35,065 nucleotides of DNA from Rhizobacter sp. GTDB lineage: Bacteria > Pseudomonadota > Gammaproteobacteria > Burkholderiales > Burkholderiaceae_C. Position 1 is the stretch's first letter. Each line of letters begins with the position of its first letter. The translations under genes were made by a program, and so were the position numbers. The notes under the pieces were generated by a model that saw only the letters and a list, made by a program, of their open reading frames with translations, was not told the origin of the DNA and ran no database searches. Below are positions 7,706 through 15,315 of the stretch, in pieces. Location: the NCBI GenBank assembly GCA_017986065.1, contig JAGNWJ010000018.1:1-35065 (forward strand). The letters are read 5' to 3'.

Positions 7706-8548
7706 ATGCTCGCTTACCGTCACGCCTTTCACGCCGGCAACCACGCCGATGTGCTCAAGCACATCACGCTGTGCCTGGTGCTGCGCTACATGAACCAGAA
7801 GGACAAGTCGTACCGATTGATCGACACGCACGCCGGTGCCGGTGGCTATTCGCTCGAAGGCCAGTACGCGCAGAAGAAGGGCGAGTACCTGCAGGGCGTC
7901 GCGCGCCTGTGGGACCGCGACGACCTGCCTCCGGCGGTCGCCGACTACATGGCCCTGGTGCGCCAGTTCAACCCCGACGGCCGGCTCGAGCAGTACCCCG
8001 GTTCGCCGGCGTTTGCCCAGATGATGCTGCGCGCGCAGGACCAGCTGCGCCTGTACGAGCTGCACCCAACCGATCACCGCATCCTCGAGGCCTTCCTCGG
8101 CAAGGTGAAGGGCGCGGAGGTCAAGGACACCGACGGCTTCGACGGGCTGAAGAGCCAGGTGCCGCCATCCTCACGACGCGCCGTCGTGCTGATGGACCCG
8201 AGCTACGAGGGCCACGGTGACTACTCGAAGGTCATCGCGTCGTTGCGCGAGGCCATCACGCGGTTTCCGGAAGGCGTCTACATGGTCTGGTATCCGCAGG
8301 TCAGCAAGCTCGAGGCCGCCCAGCTGCCGCGCCGCCTCGAAGGGCTGGCCCCGAAGGGCTGGCTGCACGCGCGACTGACGGTGCAGGTGCCCGATTCGCA
8401 GGGCTTCGGGCTCGCGGGCAGCGGCATGTTCATCCTCAACCCGCCGTACACGCTGCACGACGAGCTGCTCGCGGTGCTGCCGTACCTGACCGAGGTGCTG
8501 GGCCAGTACGACGGAGCCAACTACCTGCTGGAACAGAAAGCCGCCTGA
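7706..8548 (+). CDS. rlmJ: 23S rRNA (adenine2030-N6)-methyltransferase RlmJ
   Basis: This 280-residue protein matches RlmJ throughout: MLAYRHAFHAGNHADVLKHI at the N-terminus, a SAM-binding segment RLIDTHAGAGGYSLEG, the two-helix insertion, and the catalytic motif VVLMDPSYEGHGDYSKV. RlmJ methylates N6 of A2030 in 23S rRNA using SAM, before 50S assembly is complete. The catalytic motif is DPSY rather than the DPPY of E. coli, a Ser for the second Pro. I believe this is usual in Burkholderiales. The ATG is preceded by AGGAAA at good spacing. The next gene starts with GTG two bases after the stop, so translation is probably coupled despite no obvious functional link. Confidence 0.95.
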   Translation: MLAYRHAFHAGNHADVLKHITLCLVLRYMNQKDKSYRLIDTHAGAGGYSLEGQYAQKKGEYLQGVARLWDRDDLPPAVADYMALVRQFNPDGRLEQYPGSPAFAQMMLRAQDQLRLYELHPTDHRILEAFLGKVKGAEVKDTDGFDGLKSQVPPSSRRAVVLMDPSYEGHGDYSKVIASLREAITRFPEGVYMVWYPQVSKLEAAQLPRRLEGLAPKGWLHARLTVQVPDSQGFGLAGSGMFILNPPYTLHDELLAVLPYLTEVLGQYDGANYLLEQKAA

Positions 8549-8550
8549 AC

Positions 8551-9762
8551 GTGAAAGCTGCCTCTGCATTCGGACCCCTGGCCGGGCTCAAGGTCGTCGA
8601 ACTCGGCCAACTCATCGCCGGCCCCTTCGCCGCCAAGACGCTGGCCGATTTCGGCGCCGAGGTCATCAAGATCGAGCCGCCCGCCACAGACGGCAAGCCA
8701 GGCGGCGACCCGCTGCGCCAGTGGCGGCTGCTGCACAACGGCACCAGCGTGTGGTGGCAGGTGCAGTCGCGCAACAAGCAGAGCGTCGCACTCGACCTGA
8801 AGGACCCGGACTCGCGCGAGATCGTCAGGCGACTGATCGACGAAGCCGATGTCGTGATCGAGAACTTCAAGCCCGGCGTGATGGAGGCGTGGGGGCTGAG
8901 TCACGACGAGCTGTCGAAGACCAACCCGGGCCTGATCATGTGCCGCATCAGCGGCTACGGGCAGACAGGCCCGTACCGCGAGCTGCCGGGCTTTGCGGCG
9001 GTGGCCGAAGCGATGGGCGGCCTGCGCCACCTGACGGCCGAGCCCGGTCGGGTTCCGGTGCGTTGCGGCGTCAGCCTAGGCGACACGCTGGCCGCGCTGC
9101 ACGGCGTGATCGGCATCCTGATGGCGCTGCAGCACCGGCATGCGACGGTGAGCCCGCAGGCGCCGAAGGGCATCGGCCAGGTGGTCGACGTGGCGCTGTA
9201 TGAATCGGTCTTCAACTGCATGGAAAGCCTGCTGCCCGAATACAGCGCCTTCGGCGCGGTGCGCGCGCCGGCCGGCTCGGCGCTGCCTGGCATCGCGCCG
9301 AGCAACACCTATGCGTGCACCGATGGCTGGGTGCTGGTGGCAGGCAACGGCGACTCGATCTATCGGCGCCTGATGCACGCCATCGACCGCGACGACCTCG
9401 GACTCGACCCGGGCCTCGCGACCAATGCGGGGCGCGTCGCGCGCGTGGACGAGATCGACGCGGCGATCGGCGCCTGGGCGCAGACGCACAGCGTCGCCGA
9501 GGCGCTCGACACGCTGCAGGCTGCGCAGGTTCCGGTGGGACGTGTCTACACCGCGAAGGACATAGCCGAAGACCCGCACTACCGCGCGCGCGGGATGATC
9601 GAGCGCATCACCACCGCCGACGGCCTGTCTCTCGACGTGCCGGGCGTGGTGCCCAAGCTCAGCGCGACACCCGGCCGCATCGACCGGCTCGCACCGACCC
9701 TGGGGCAGGACACCGACGCGGTGCTGCACGCGCTCGGCATCAACCCGCCGCCGCATCGCTGA
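8551..9762 (+). CDS. CaiB/BaiF family (class III) CoA-transferase
   Basis: This 403-residue protein begins at a GTG two bases after the rlmJ stop. It shows the full class III CoA-transferase layout: LAGLKVVELGQLIAGPFAAKTLADFGAEVIKIEPP, the segment NKQSVALDLKDPDSREIVRRLIDEADVVIENFKPGVMEAWGL, GLIMCRISGYGQTGPYRELPGFAAVAEAMGGL, and the active-site region GQVVDVALYESVFNCMESLL where the aspartate forms the acyl anhydride with the substrate. The C-terminus ends in PVGRVYTAKDIAEDPHYRARGM. The family moves CoA between carboxylic acids (formyl-CoA:oxalate, carnitine, 2-methylacyl substrates). The sequence alone does not reveal the acid used, and no acyl-CoA pathway genes are beside it. Confidence 0.94.
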   Translation: MKAASAFGPLAGLKVVELGQLIAGPFAAKTLADFGAEVIKIEPPATDGKPGGDPLRQWRLLHNGTSVWWQVQSRNKQSVALDLKDPDSREIVRRLIDEADVVIENFKPGVMEAWGLSHDELSKTNPGLIMCRISGYGQTGPYRELPGFAAVAEAMGGLRHLTAEPGRVPVRCGVSLGDTLAALHGVIGILMALQHRHATVSPQAPKGIGQVVDVALYESVFNCMESLLPEYSAFGAVRAPAGSALPGIAPSNTYACTDGWVLVAGNGDSIYRRLMHAIDRDDLGLDPGLATNAGRVARVDEIDAAIGAWAQTHSVAEALDTLQAAQVPVGRVYTAKDIAEDPHYRARGMIERITTADGLSLDVPGVVPKLSATPGRIDRLAPTLGQDTDAVLHALGINPPPHR

Positions 9763-9815
9763 GCCGCGGCACGTGCCGCCCGACCACACCCCCCCGAGCC
9801 CGAGGAGCTTTCGAC

Positions 9816-10496
9816 ATGGCCCTGCCGCTGAGCCGCGCCGCACGCGTGCGCGTGATTCCCTTCGCCGTCTTCATGGGGCTGCTGGCGCTGCGCGGCGGGG
9901 TGCCCGCGGACGGCTCGTGGGGCATCGACCCGCGCTGGATCTACGGCATCACCGTGGTCGCGGTTGGTTCGCTGCTGGCAGCCTGGTGGCGCGAGTACGG
10001 GGAGCTCTCGCGGCAGGTTCTGCCTTCGCTGCGCGAATGCCTGCTGGGCGTCGGAGTCGGCCTGGTGGTGTTCGGTCTGTGGATCAACCTGGCCGCGCCG
10101 TGGATGCAGCTCGGCCAGCCGACGGCGACGTTCACGCCACTGGATGCGCAGGGTCAGCCGATCTGGCCGCTGATCATCGTGCGGTGGGTCGGCGCGGCCC
10201 TGATCGTGCCGGTGATGGAGGAACTGTTCTGGCGCTCGTTCCTGATGCGCTGGTTCGACAACGAGATCTTCGAGGGCGTCGTGCCCCAGCTCGTCGGCCT
10301 GCGCGCGATCGTGCTGTCGACCTTCGTCTTCATGCTCGCCCACACGCTGTGGCTGGCCGCCATCGTGGCGGGGCTCGCCTACGCGTGGCTGTACCGGCGC
10401 ACGGGCAAGTTGTGGGTGCCGGTGATCGCGCACGCGGTCACCAACGGCCTGCTCGGGATTTGGGTGGTGATGACCGGCAACTGGGCGTTCTGGTGA
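9816..10496 (+). CDS. CPBP family intramembrane metalloprotease
   Basis: This 226-residue membrane protein starts at an ATG with GAGGAG upstream. It has about six to seven hydrophobic segments and the three Abi/CAAX-protease (CPBP) motifs: EELFWRSFLMRW (EExxxR) near residue 138, FVFMLAHTLW with the second-motif His, and PVIAHAVTNGLLG (HxxxN) near the C-terminus. CPBP proteases cleave within membranes or act on prenylated or signal-peptide substrates. The wording of its first motif is like the CAAX-protease-related subfamily found with PEP-CTERM/exosortase systems, but no exosortase is in the window, so that link is only a guess. It converges with the curli-like cluster, separated by 18 bases with no visible terminator. 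Confidence 0.88.
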   Translation: MALPLSRAARVRVIPFAVFMGLLALRGGVPADGSWGIDPRWIYGITVVAVGSLLAAWWREYGELSRQVLPSLRECLLGVGVGLVVFGLWINLAAPWMQLGQPTATFTPLDAQGQPIWPLIIVRWVGAALIVPVMEELFWRSFLMRWFDNEIFEGVVPQLVGLRAIVLSTFVFMLAHTLWLAAIVAGLAYAWLYRRTGKLWVPVIAHAVTNGLLGIWVVMTGNWAFW

Positions 10497-10514
10497 GCCG
10501 GGCGATCCGGGCGC

Positions 10515-12134
10515 TCAGCGCGTGACGATCCGGAACTCCGCACGCGCCAGCCTGCCCTTGGTGATCGGCGTGAACACCGCCGCCACCTCGTCGAAGGACT
10601 GCAGCCTCAGCGGATCGAAATCGCCCCAGCGCAGCGCCGCAGGCAGCGAGTTGTAGATCTCGTTGGGCGTGGTGAAGCAGGCCACCGATTCCTGACCGCC
10701 ACCAGACGCGCGCAACTCCATCGCGGCGCGGCCCGGCAACGTCAGCGCCCGGTTCGCGGTGACCCGCGGATCACGGGTGAAGCGGTTCGGGAAGATGCGT
10801 CGGATCGCGCCGCCGGCGTCCTGGTGGTAGCAGTAGAGGTAGCCGCTGGTCGACGGGATCACATGGAAGCCCACCGCCTCGCCCACCGCGAAGGTCTCCT
10901 TGATCGGAAGCAGAAGAAGTCGACGATCGCCGGATGCCACCTGCGGCGCGACGGGATCAGGCGTTGTCTTCTTGCCTGCGACAGCCGCAGTCGCCGCCAC
11001 CTTTGCAGGGGCTGCCGGCGGCACAGGCGGCAACGCCACTTCGGCCTGCTGCACGGGCGGCACGACGTCAGCCACGAACGGCTTCGCTGGTGGCGGCGGG
11101 AACGGCCGATGCAGGAAATCGCTGAAGAACGCCAGGTCGACGAAATCGACCTCGGAGAAGCCGGAGGCACGACGGTAGGCCTTGATGGCATCGCGCAGCC
11201 CGGTCGAGATCTGGCCGTCGACCGGGCCGTCATAGAAGCCGCGATTGCGCAACTGCTCCTGGAAGTACGGCACCAGTTCGCCGCCGCGCTCCATGCCGAT
11301 GAACCAGTCCTCCATCTCGCGCTTGATGTCGGCGTTGTCGGGACCCACGCCCAGGCAGGTCCAGTACGGCAGCTTCTGCAGCCGGCCGAACAGCTCGATT
11401 GCCGACATCTCGACCATGTTGCGCAGCGCCTGCGCGGTGCCGTCGGTGCGCTGGAAGCTGGTGCTGAAATTGATGCCGATCTTGTTGATGGTCGCCTGCG
11501 AGTCGAGCGCATCGCCTTCCTTGGCGATGACGACGATGTTCTTCGACGAGACGCCGGGCAGCAGCGTGAGGTTGCTCGTCTGCACCATGCTCACGTCGAA
11601 GCCGAGCACGTTGAACTGCCGGCTGCGCGAGGCACCGGCGCTCAGCAGCGGTTCGAGCGCCAGGCCCAGATCGCTCTGCCGGCGCAGCACGCTCTCGTCG
11701 AGCTGCGACACCGATCCGCGGATGTTGTACTGCGGCACCGCGCCGAACGGCCCGCGCTGCTTGGCGTTGGCCAGGAAGGCGACCACGTTGTTGGCGTCCT
11801 GGCCGAAGGTGTTCAGCTGGATCGCGCGGCTGCGCCGGGTCATGTCGGAGATCGCCGAGATCATCATGTCGCGCGTGCCGGCGCTGACCTTCTTGGTCGA
11901 GTCGGACAGGTCTTCCATGATCACGGTGACATCGCGCGTGCCGTAGCGCAGGAAGGTCTCGTCCATGCAGCGCAGGCCATCGGTGAAGTCGGTGACGTTG
12001 CGCTGCGGCGTGGTCGAGATGCGGCTGCTGGCGGCGGTGGCGACATCCTGCTGGCGGCTCGGTGGCGCGGCGCAGCCGACCAGGGCCAGGGTCAGCGCGG
12101 CGATCAGCCCGTGTTGCTTGAAGGTGGGGTTCAT
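10515..12134 (-). CDS. CsgG/HfaB-like outer-membrane lipoprotein with PG-binding-like and DUF4384 domains
   Basis: This 539-residue protein has a lipoprotein signal with lipobox LVGC (Cys21) and Ala at +2, predicting outer-membrane sorting. Residues 45-262 look like a CsgG/HfaB-type domain: VTVIMEDLSDSTKKVSAG, SRAIQLNTF, PQYNIRGSVSQLDESV, LGFDVSMVQTSNLTLLPGVSSKNIVV and a C-terminal helix RNMVEMSAIELFGRLQ. Residues 286-325 resemble a peptidoglycan-binding repeat (YFQEQLRNRGFYDGPVDG). A Pro/Ala-rich linker (345-400) joins to a DUF4384 domain at 404-488 with GYLYCYHQDAGGAIRRIFPN. CsgG proteins form the pores that export curli subunits. Here the gene ends an operon encoding repeat proteins that could be its cargo. 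The DUF4384 and PG-binding modules are not part of E. coli CsgG. The CsgG assignment is by pattern only. Confidence 0.75.
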   Translation of the reverse strand: MNPTFKQHGLIAALTLALVGCAAPPSRQQDVATAASSRISTTPQRNVTDFTDGLRCMDETFLRYGTRDVTVIMEDLSDSTKKVSAGTRDMMISAISDMTRRSRAIQLNTFGQDANNVVAFLANAKQRGPFGAVPQYNIRGSVSQLDESVLRRQSDLGLALEPLLSAGASRSRQFNVLGFDVSMVQTSNLTLLPGVSSKNIVVIAKEGDALDSQATINKIGINFSTSFQRTDGTAQALRNMVEMSAIELFGRLQKLPYWTCLGVGPDNADIKREMEDWFIGMERGGELVPYFQEQLRNRGFYDGPVDGQISTGLRDAIKAYRRASGFSEVDFVDLAFFSDFLHRPFPPPPAKPFVADVVPPVQQAEVALPPVPPAAPAKVAATAAVAGKKTTPDPVAPQVASGDRRLLLLPIKETFAVGEAVGFHVIPSTSGYLYCYHQDAGGAIRRIFPNRFTRDPRVTANRALTLPGRAAMELRASGGGQESVACFTTPNEIYNSLPAALRWGDFDPLRLQSFDEVAAVFTPITKGRLARAEFRIVTR

Positions 12135-12168
12135 CGCTCGCGCTCCGACGTCTGGGGGTGGGGCTGAA

Positions 12169-12513
12169 TTACTTGCAGCGGTTGTTGGCCATGATCACGT
12201 CGCCCTGAACCACCACGGTGGTCTGGGCGCGTGCCGAGGTGCCGAAGCCGGGCTTGGCCTGCTCGAACACGTTGCCGATGGCGATGTTGCAGCCGTCGCC
12301 GAGCACGTCGCCGCCGCGACCCGCGGGCTGCGAGGCGTCGACCGGCTTGACCTTGGTGCCACCGTCGACACCGCCGCGCTGGATCTTGGCGCGGGCGATG
12401 CGGGCGTTGATGTCGTCGCCGACTTCCGGCACGCCGGCCTGCACCTGACAGGTCAGGAAGGCACCGAGCAGGGCCAGCAGGCCGAGACGCGAGGGGATCA
12501 GTGCAAGGGACAT
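12169..12513 (-). CDS. Small exported two-cysteine protein of the curli-like operon
   Basis: This 114-residue protein has a strong AAGGAG ribosome site and a Sec signal peptide of about 26 residues ending CQVQA. The mature ~88 residues hold exactly two cysteines, Cys75 and Cys113 (next to last), which could close a disulfide loop around the C-terminal half. That half contains CNIAIGNVFEQ and TTVVVQGDVIMANNRC, short beta-prone segments similar in style to the IG-S/G-V ends of the neighbouring repeat proteins. I do not recognise the family. Its place between the repeat proteins (21 bases upstream) and the CsgG-like lipoprotein (34 bases downstream) suggests a minor subunit, nucleator or secretion adaptor, comparable in position to CsgB, CsgE or CsgF but without sequence likeness that I can see. 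Confidence 0.82.
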   Translation of the reverse strand: MSLALIPSRLGLLALLGAFLTCQVQAGVPEVGDDINARIARAKIQRGGVDGGTKVKPVDASQPAGRGGDVLGDGCNIAIGNVFEQAKPGFGTSARAQTTVVVQGDVIMANNRCK

Positions 12514-12534
12514 GGTCGTTCTCCTTCGATTGTT

Positions 12535-13416
12535 TCAGCGGCCGTCGATACCGCCGAGGATCATCTTCTGCGTATTGTTGTTGCCGGCCGAGGCGCCGAG
12601 CTGGGTGAGGTTGCCGGTGACCACCACGAACGTCGTCGCATCGCGAATCGATGAATTGTTGACGCTGCCGACGTTGATGACCTGGAGGTTTTTCCCGGCC
12701 AGCCCGCTGCCGGCCACCTGTGTGACGAAGCCGAGCACCGCGCCGTTGGTGGTGACGTTGTGCACCTGCGAGTCGTTGATGCTGCCCACCAGCAGCTGCT
12801 GCACGTTGGTGCCTCCGATCGCGCCGATCGAGGTCTGGGTGACCACGCCACCGACGGCACCGGTGGCCGTCAGGTTGCGTCCGTCGACATCGCTGACGCC
12901 GCCGACCAGGATCAGCTGCTTGTCGGTGACGCTGGTGCCCGATCCGGTCTGCGCGATCAGCCCGCCGGTGACACCGGTGGCGGTGATGTTGCGTGCGTTG
13001 ACCGTGCCCTGCACCGAGCCGATGCCGATGCGCTGGTCGATGCGACCCAGCCCGCTCTGCGTGATCGCGCCGATGGCGGTGCCATTCACCGTGACGTTGC
13101 GCGCATCCACGTTGCCCTGGACCGAACCGATGCCGATGTTCTGGCGGCTGGCTCCGGTGGTGGCCTGCGTGATCGCGCCGACGACGTTGGCCGTTGCGCT
13201 GATGTCGTTGGCGTTGACCTTGCCCGACACCCCGCCGATCGCGATCGTCTGCTGCGTCGACTGCCCCGGCAGCCCCGCCGCCGTCTGCGTGAGGCTGCCG
13301 GTGATGGTGCTGCGGGTGGTGATGTTGCTGGCGTCGACGCCGCGGTCCTGGGCGTGAGCACTGCCGAGAGCGGCTGCGAGCAGCAGCGTCAGGACGGTGG
13401 TGTGGGTGGGGATCAT
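12535..13416 (-). CDS. Exported repeat protein A, seven curlin-like repeats
   Basis: This 293-residue protein starts at the ATG at 13416, preceded by CGGAG and giving a signal peptide cut after AHA (residue 22). The rest is seven tandem repeats of 36-40 residues (28-67, 68-103, 104-139, 140-177, 178-216, 217-255, 256-293). Each has an opening [DN]-A-R-N-[VI]-T, a first strand ending ITQ or VTQ, a Gly/Ser/Asn turn, and a second strand with a Gln followed by IG[SG]V. There is no cysteine and there are few charges. The strand-turn-strand pattern with regular Gln and Asn recalls curlin repeats, which are about 22 residues, but is longer. I infer a beta-solenoid or amyloid-forming surface fibre subunit. 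The family itself is not one I can name. Confidence 0.85.
   Translation of the reverse strand: MIPTHTTVLTLLLAAALGSAHAQDRGVDASNITTRSTITGSLTQTAAGLPGQSTQQTIAIGGVSGKVNANDISATANVVGAITQATTGASRQNIGIGSVQGNVDARNVTVNGTAIGAITQSGLGRIDQRIGIGSVQGTVNARNITATGVTGGLIAQTGSGTSVTDKQLILVGGVSDVDGRNLTATGAVGGVVTQTSIGAIGGTNVQQLLVGSINDSQVHNVTTNGAVLGFVTQVAGSGLAGKNLQVINVGSVNNSSIRDATTFVVVTGNLTQLGASAGNNNTQKMILGGIDGR
12538..13335 (-). repeat. Seven degenerate tandem repeats within protein A
   Basis: Seven coding repeats of 108-120 bases run to the last codon of the gene. Repeats 2 and 3 are both exactly 36 codons and are the most alike in protein (GAITQ, IGIGSVQG in both). DNA identity is only partial, so the array is old and under protein-level constraint. 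Confidence 0.8.
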
Positions 13417-13465
13417 GGTCGGGCTCCGGTGCGATGCAGGCGTCACGTGCGGCTGAGCGGCGCGA

Positions 13466-14338
13466 TCACTTGGCTTCGTCGTTGCCGCTGACCGTCGCGC
13501 CCTGCACGCCGCCGACCACCGCGCTCTGAACACTGCCATCCACGCCGACGTTGCCGCCGATCTGGTTCACCACTCCATTGACAGTGCCATTGGCGTTGAC
13601 GTTGCGCGCTCGCGCGTTGTGGGCACCGCCGATGTTGATCACCTGCGTGTTGAACCCCGAGGCCACATTGGCACCGACTTGAGTCAGAGCTCCGCGCAGC
13701 GTGCCATTCAAGGTGAGGTTGTCTGCGTCGACGCGCCGTGCGCCGCCGATCACCGCGACTTGCTCGGTGTTGCCAGCCAGCGCGCCCAGCGACACTTGCG
13801 AGGCGGTGCCGGTCAAGGTGCCGGTGGCGTTGACGTTGTTGGCCTTGACGTCGTCCACGCCACCGACCTGCAACGCCTGCAGATTGAACCCGGAGGCTGC
13901 AGAGCCGCCCGACTGCAGCACGATGCCGGTCACGGTGCCTGTCGCGGTGACGTTGTTGGCCGTGGTGTTCGACACCGAGCCGATCGAGACCAGTTGCTCG
14001 TTTCCGCCCTCCAGCGCGCCGGCACGCAACTGCGTGATCGCGCCATTGACCGTGCCGCTTGCGTTGATGCGACTGGCTTGGACGATGCCGGCCACGCCAC
14101 CCACCCGCACATTCTGGCCGCCGCTGATGATGCTGCCGCCGCCAGGGGCGAGGTCGCGGCCGCCGCGGCCGTTCAGCAGAACGAGCGTTCCCCCGCCGAC
14201 TTGGTTGATCGCGCCGTTGACGGTGCCGCGGGCATCGATGTTTCCGGCCTCGACTCCCGGCTTGGTCAGCGACTGCGCCTGCACGGCGACAGCGGCGAAG
14301 GCGGCGACGAGAGCGAGGGTGATCTGGGTTGCTTTCAT
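13466..14338 (-). CDS. Exported repeat protein B, six curlin-like repeats
   Basis: This 290-residue protein starts at the ATG at 14338 with GGAG upstream and a signal peptide cut after VQA (residue 21). Six repeats follow: 30-86 (with a Gly-rich insertion), then 87-125, 126-164, 165-203, 204-242 and 243-281, the last five each exactly 39 residues. A short charged tail ends NDEAK. The repeat pattern is [AT]-[NR]-N-[VI]-[TN]-A-T-G-T-V-x-G, a Gln ending the first strand, a Gly/Ser/Asn turn, then Q with VxIGG or IGS. This is the same repeat family as protein A, 49 bases downstream. It is the first gene after the proposed ECF promoter. By analogy with curli it could be the major or the nucleating subunit. 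Confidence 0.86.
   Translation of the reverse strand: MKATQITLALVAAFAAVAVQAQSLTKPGVEAGNIDARGTVNGAINQVGGGTLVLLNGRGGRDLAPGGGSIISGGQNVRVGGVAGIVQASRINASGTVNGAITQLRAGALEGGNEQLVSIGSVSNTTANNVTATGTVTGIVLQSGGSAASGFNLQALQVGGVDDVKANNVNATGTLTGTASQVSLGALAGNTEQVAVIGGARRVDADNLTLNGTLRGALTQVGANVASGFNTQVINIGGAHNARARNVNANGTVNGVVNQIGGNVGVDGSVQSAVVGGVQGATVSGNDEAK
13496..14251 (-). repeat. Six tandem repeats within protein B, five of exactly 117 bases
   Basis: Codons 87-281 form five repeats of exactly 39 codons, and codons 30-86 form a first repeat enlarged by about 18 codons. The constant length implies a strict structural period, as in a stacked beta-sheet coil. Confidence 0.8.
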
Positions 14339-14404
14339 GATGATCTCCGTAAGGGTTGGGTTGCTTGGGTTGCGGTGGCCTCGTGGCCGCCTGAACCCAC
14401 TTAC

Positions 14405-14433
14405 GGAACGGATGCGCCGATCGGAGGCAGTTC
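14405..14433 (-). promoter_or_regulatory. Candidate ECF-type promoter of the repeat-protein operon
   Basis: On the minus strand GAACTG (14433-14428) and CGTTCC (14410-14405) are separated by 17 bases, like the -35 GAAC and -10 CGT elements of many ECF sigma promoters. An A/T-rich run lies just upstream (14439-14451), unusual in this GC-rich DNA and UP-element-like. Transcription would start near 14398, leaving a leader of about 60 bases before the repeat protein B gene. Confidence 0.5.
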
Positions 14434-14546
14434 GGCGAAAACTTTTTTCTAAGTGGAAACCCTGGTTAGGTGGCGCAGGGTCGCGCGGAGGGGCAAAACA
14501 CCCGCCAGATCGGGAAAGCCGGTGTCGCCGCGGACGCGGCCCGGGC

Positions 14547-15287
14547 CTACCAGAGCTTGACGCAGAAACCCGAGAGCACGAACTCGCCGGTCGGCGGCGT
14601 CGCACCGGTGACGGGCGCGGGCTCGAACGACACCGCCAGCCTGGGCACGGTGGACAACAGCTTCTCGGAGCTGCCAGAGATCTCGAATGTGGTGCTCTTC
14701 GGCGGATCGGCCGGTGCAGCCACGCCCAGCGGGAACGGCGCGCCGTCCTTCGGCAGCGCCCAGACCTGGATCACCCGGCCCGCCGGGACCGCGACCGGCC
14801 GCAGGAACTTGACGCTGACGCGCGTGCCCTGGCGGGTCGAACTGACCAGCAGCGTCGGCTGGTTGCCGGCATCGGTGAGCAGTCCGACGTAGCTCTGCGG
14901 CAGACCCTGTTCCTCCTGGGCCAGCCGGTCAAGGGACACGAAGAGCGCCGGGTTCGTCATCACCACGCTGGCCGTCATCGCGGCACCGAAGGCAAAGCCC
15001 ATCGCCGGCTTGAACAACCGCGCCAGCCAGCCGGACTTCGACGCAGCGGCCGCCGAACGCGGCGCGGTGCGCGCATCGATCGCTGCCCAGACCCGGTCCG
15101 GCGGCGTCACATGCGGCACCGAACTCGCCAGACCGGCCAGCCGTTCCTCCCAGCCCGTCAGCGCCGTGCGCGCGGCGGGCAGCTCGCGCAACAGCCGCAC
15201 GAACCGCCTGCGGGCCGGGCCGCCCAGCGTGCCCAGCGCGAACCTGGCAGCCAGGCGATCGAGCAGTTCGGGATGGTTGTAGTTCAT
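14547..15287 (-). CDS. Membrane anti-sigma factor, RskA-like
   Basis: This 246-residue protein is encoded 28 bases after the ECF sigma gene. Residues 1-75 form a helical cytoplasmic domain (MNYNHPELLDRLAARFALGTLGGPARRRF...), typical of the sigma-binding part of RskA-type anti-sigma factors. One membrane helix lies at about 94-112. The periplasmic C-terminal part (about 125-246) shows the RskA C-terminal pattern, with VIQVWALPKDGAPFPLG and FEISGSSEKL followed by AVSFEPAPVTGATPPTGEFVLSG. Such proteins hold the sigma factor inactive at the membrane until a signal triggers their degradation or release. There is no zinc-binding HxxxCxxC motif. The signal is unknown. The next gene downstream begins after 208 bases that hold a candidate promoter. 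Confidence 0.88.
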   Translation of the reverse strand: MNYNHPELLDRLAARFALGTLGGPARRRFVRLLRELPAARTALTGWEERLAGLASSVPHVTPPDRVWAAIDARTAPRSAAAASKSGWLARLFKPAMGFAFGAAMTASVVMTNPALFVSLDRLAQEEQGLPQSYVGLLTDAGNQPTLLVSSTRQGTRVSVKFLRPVAVPAGRVIQVWALPKDGAPFPLGVAAPADPPKSTTFEISGSSEKLLSTVPRLAVSFEPAPVTGATPPTGEFVLSGFCVKLW

Positions 15288-15315
15288 GGTGATCGCAGCG
15301 GCATCGAGGGCACGG

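Noticed and set aside
10824..12167. Long plus-strand open frame of 447 codons opposite the CsgG-like gene
   Set aside because: Its translation is rich in His, Arg and Gly without family features, and it lies antisense to a gene with a lipobox, domains and operon context. In GC-rich DNA such antisense frames are expected.
12538..14251. CRISPR or other DNA-level repeat array in the repeat-protein genes
   Set aside because: The periodicity is in codons and protein sequence, with diverged DNA and no spacer structure. It is a coding repeat.
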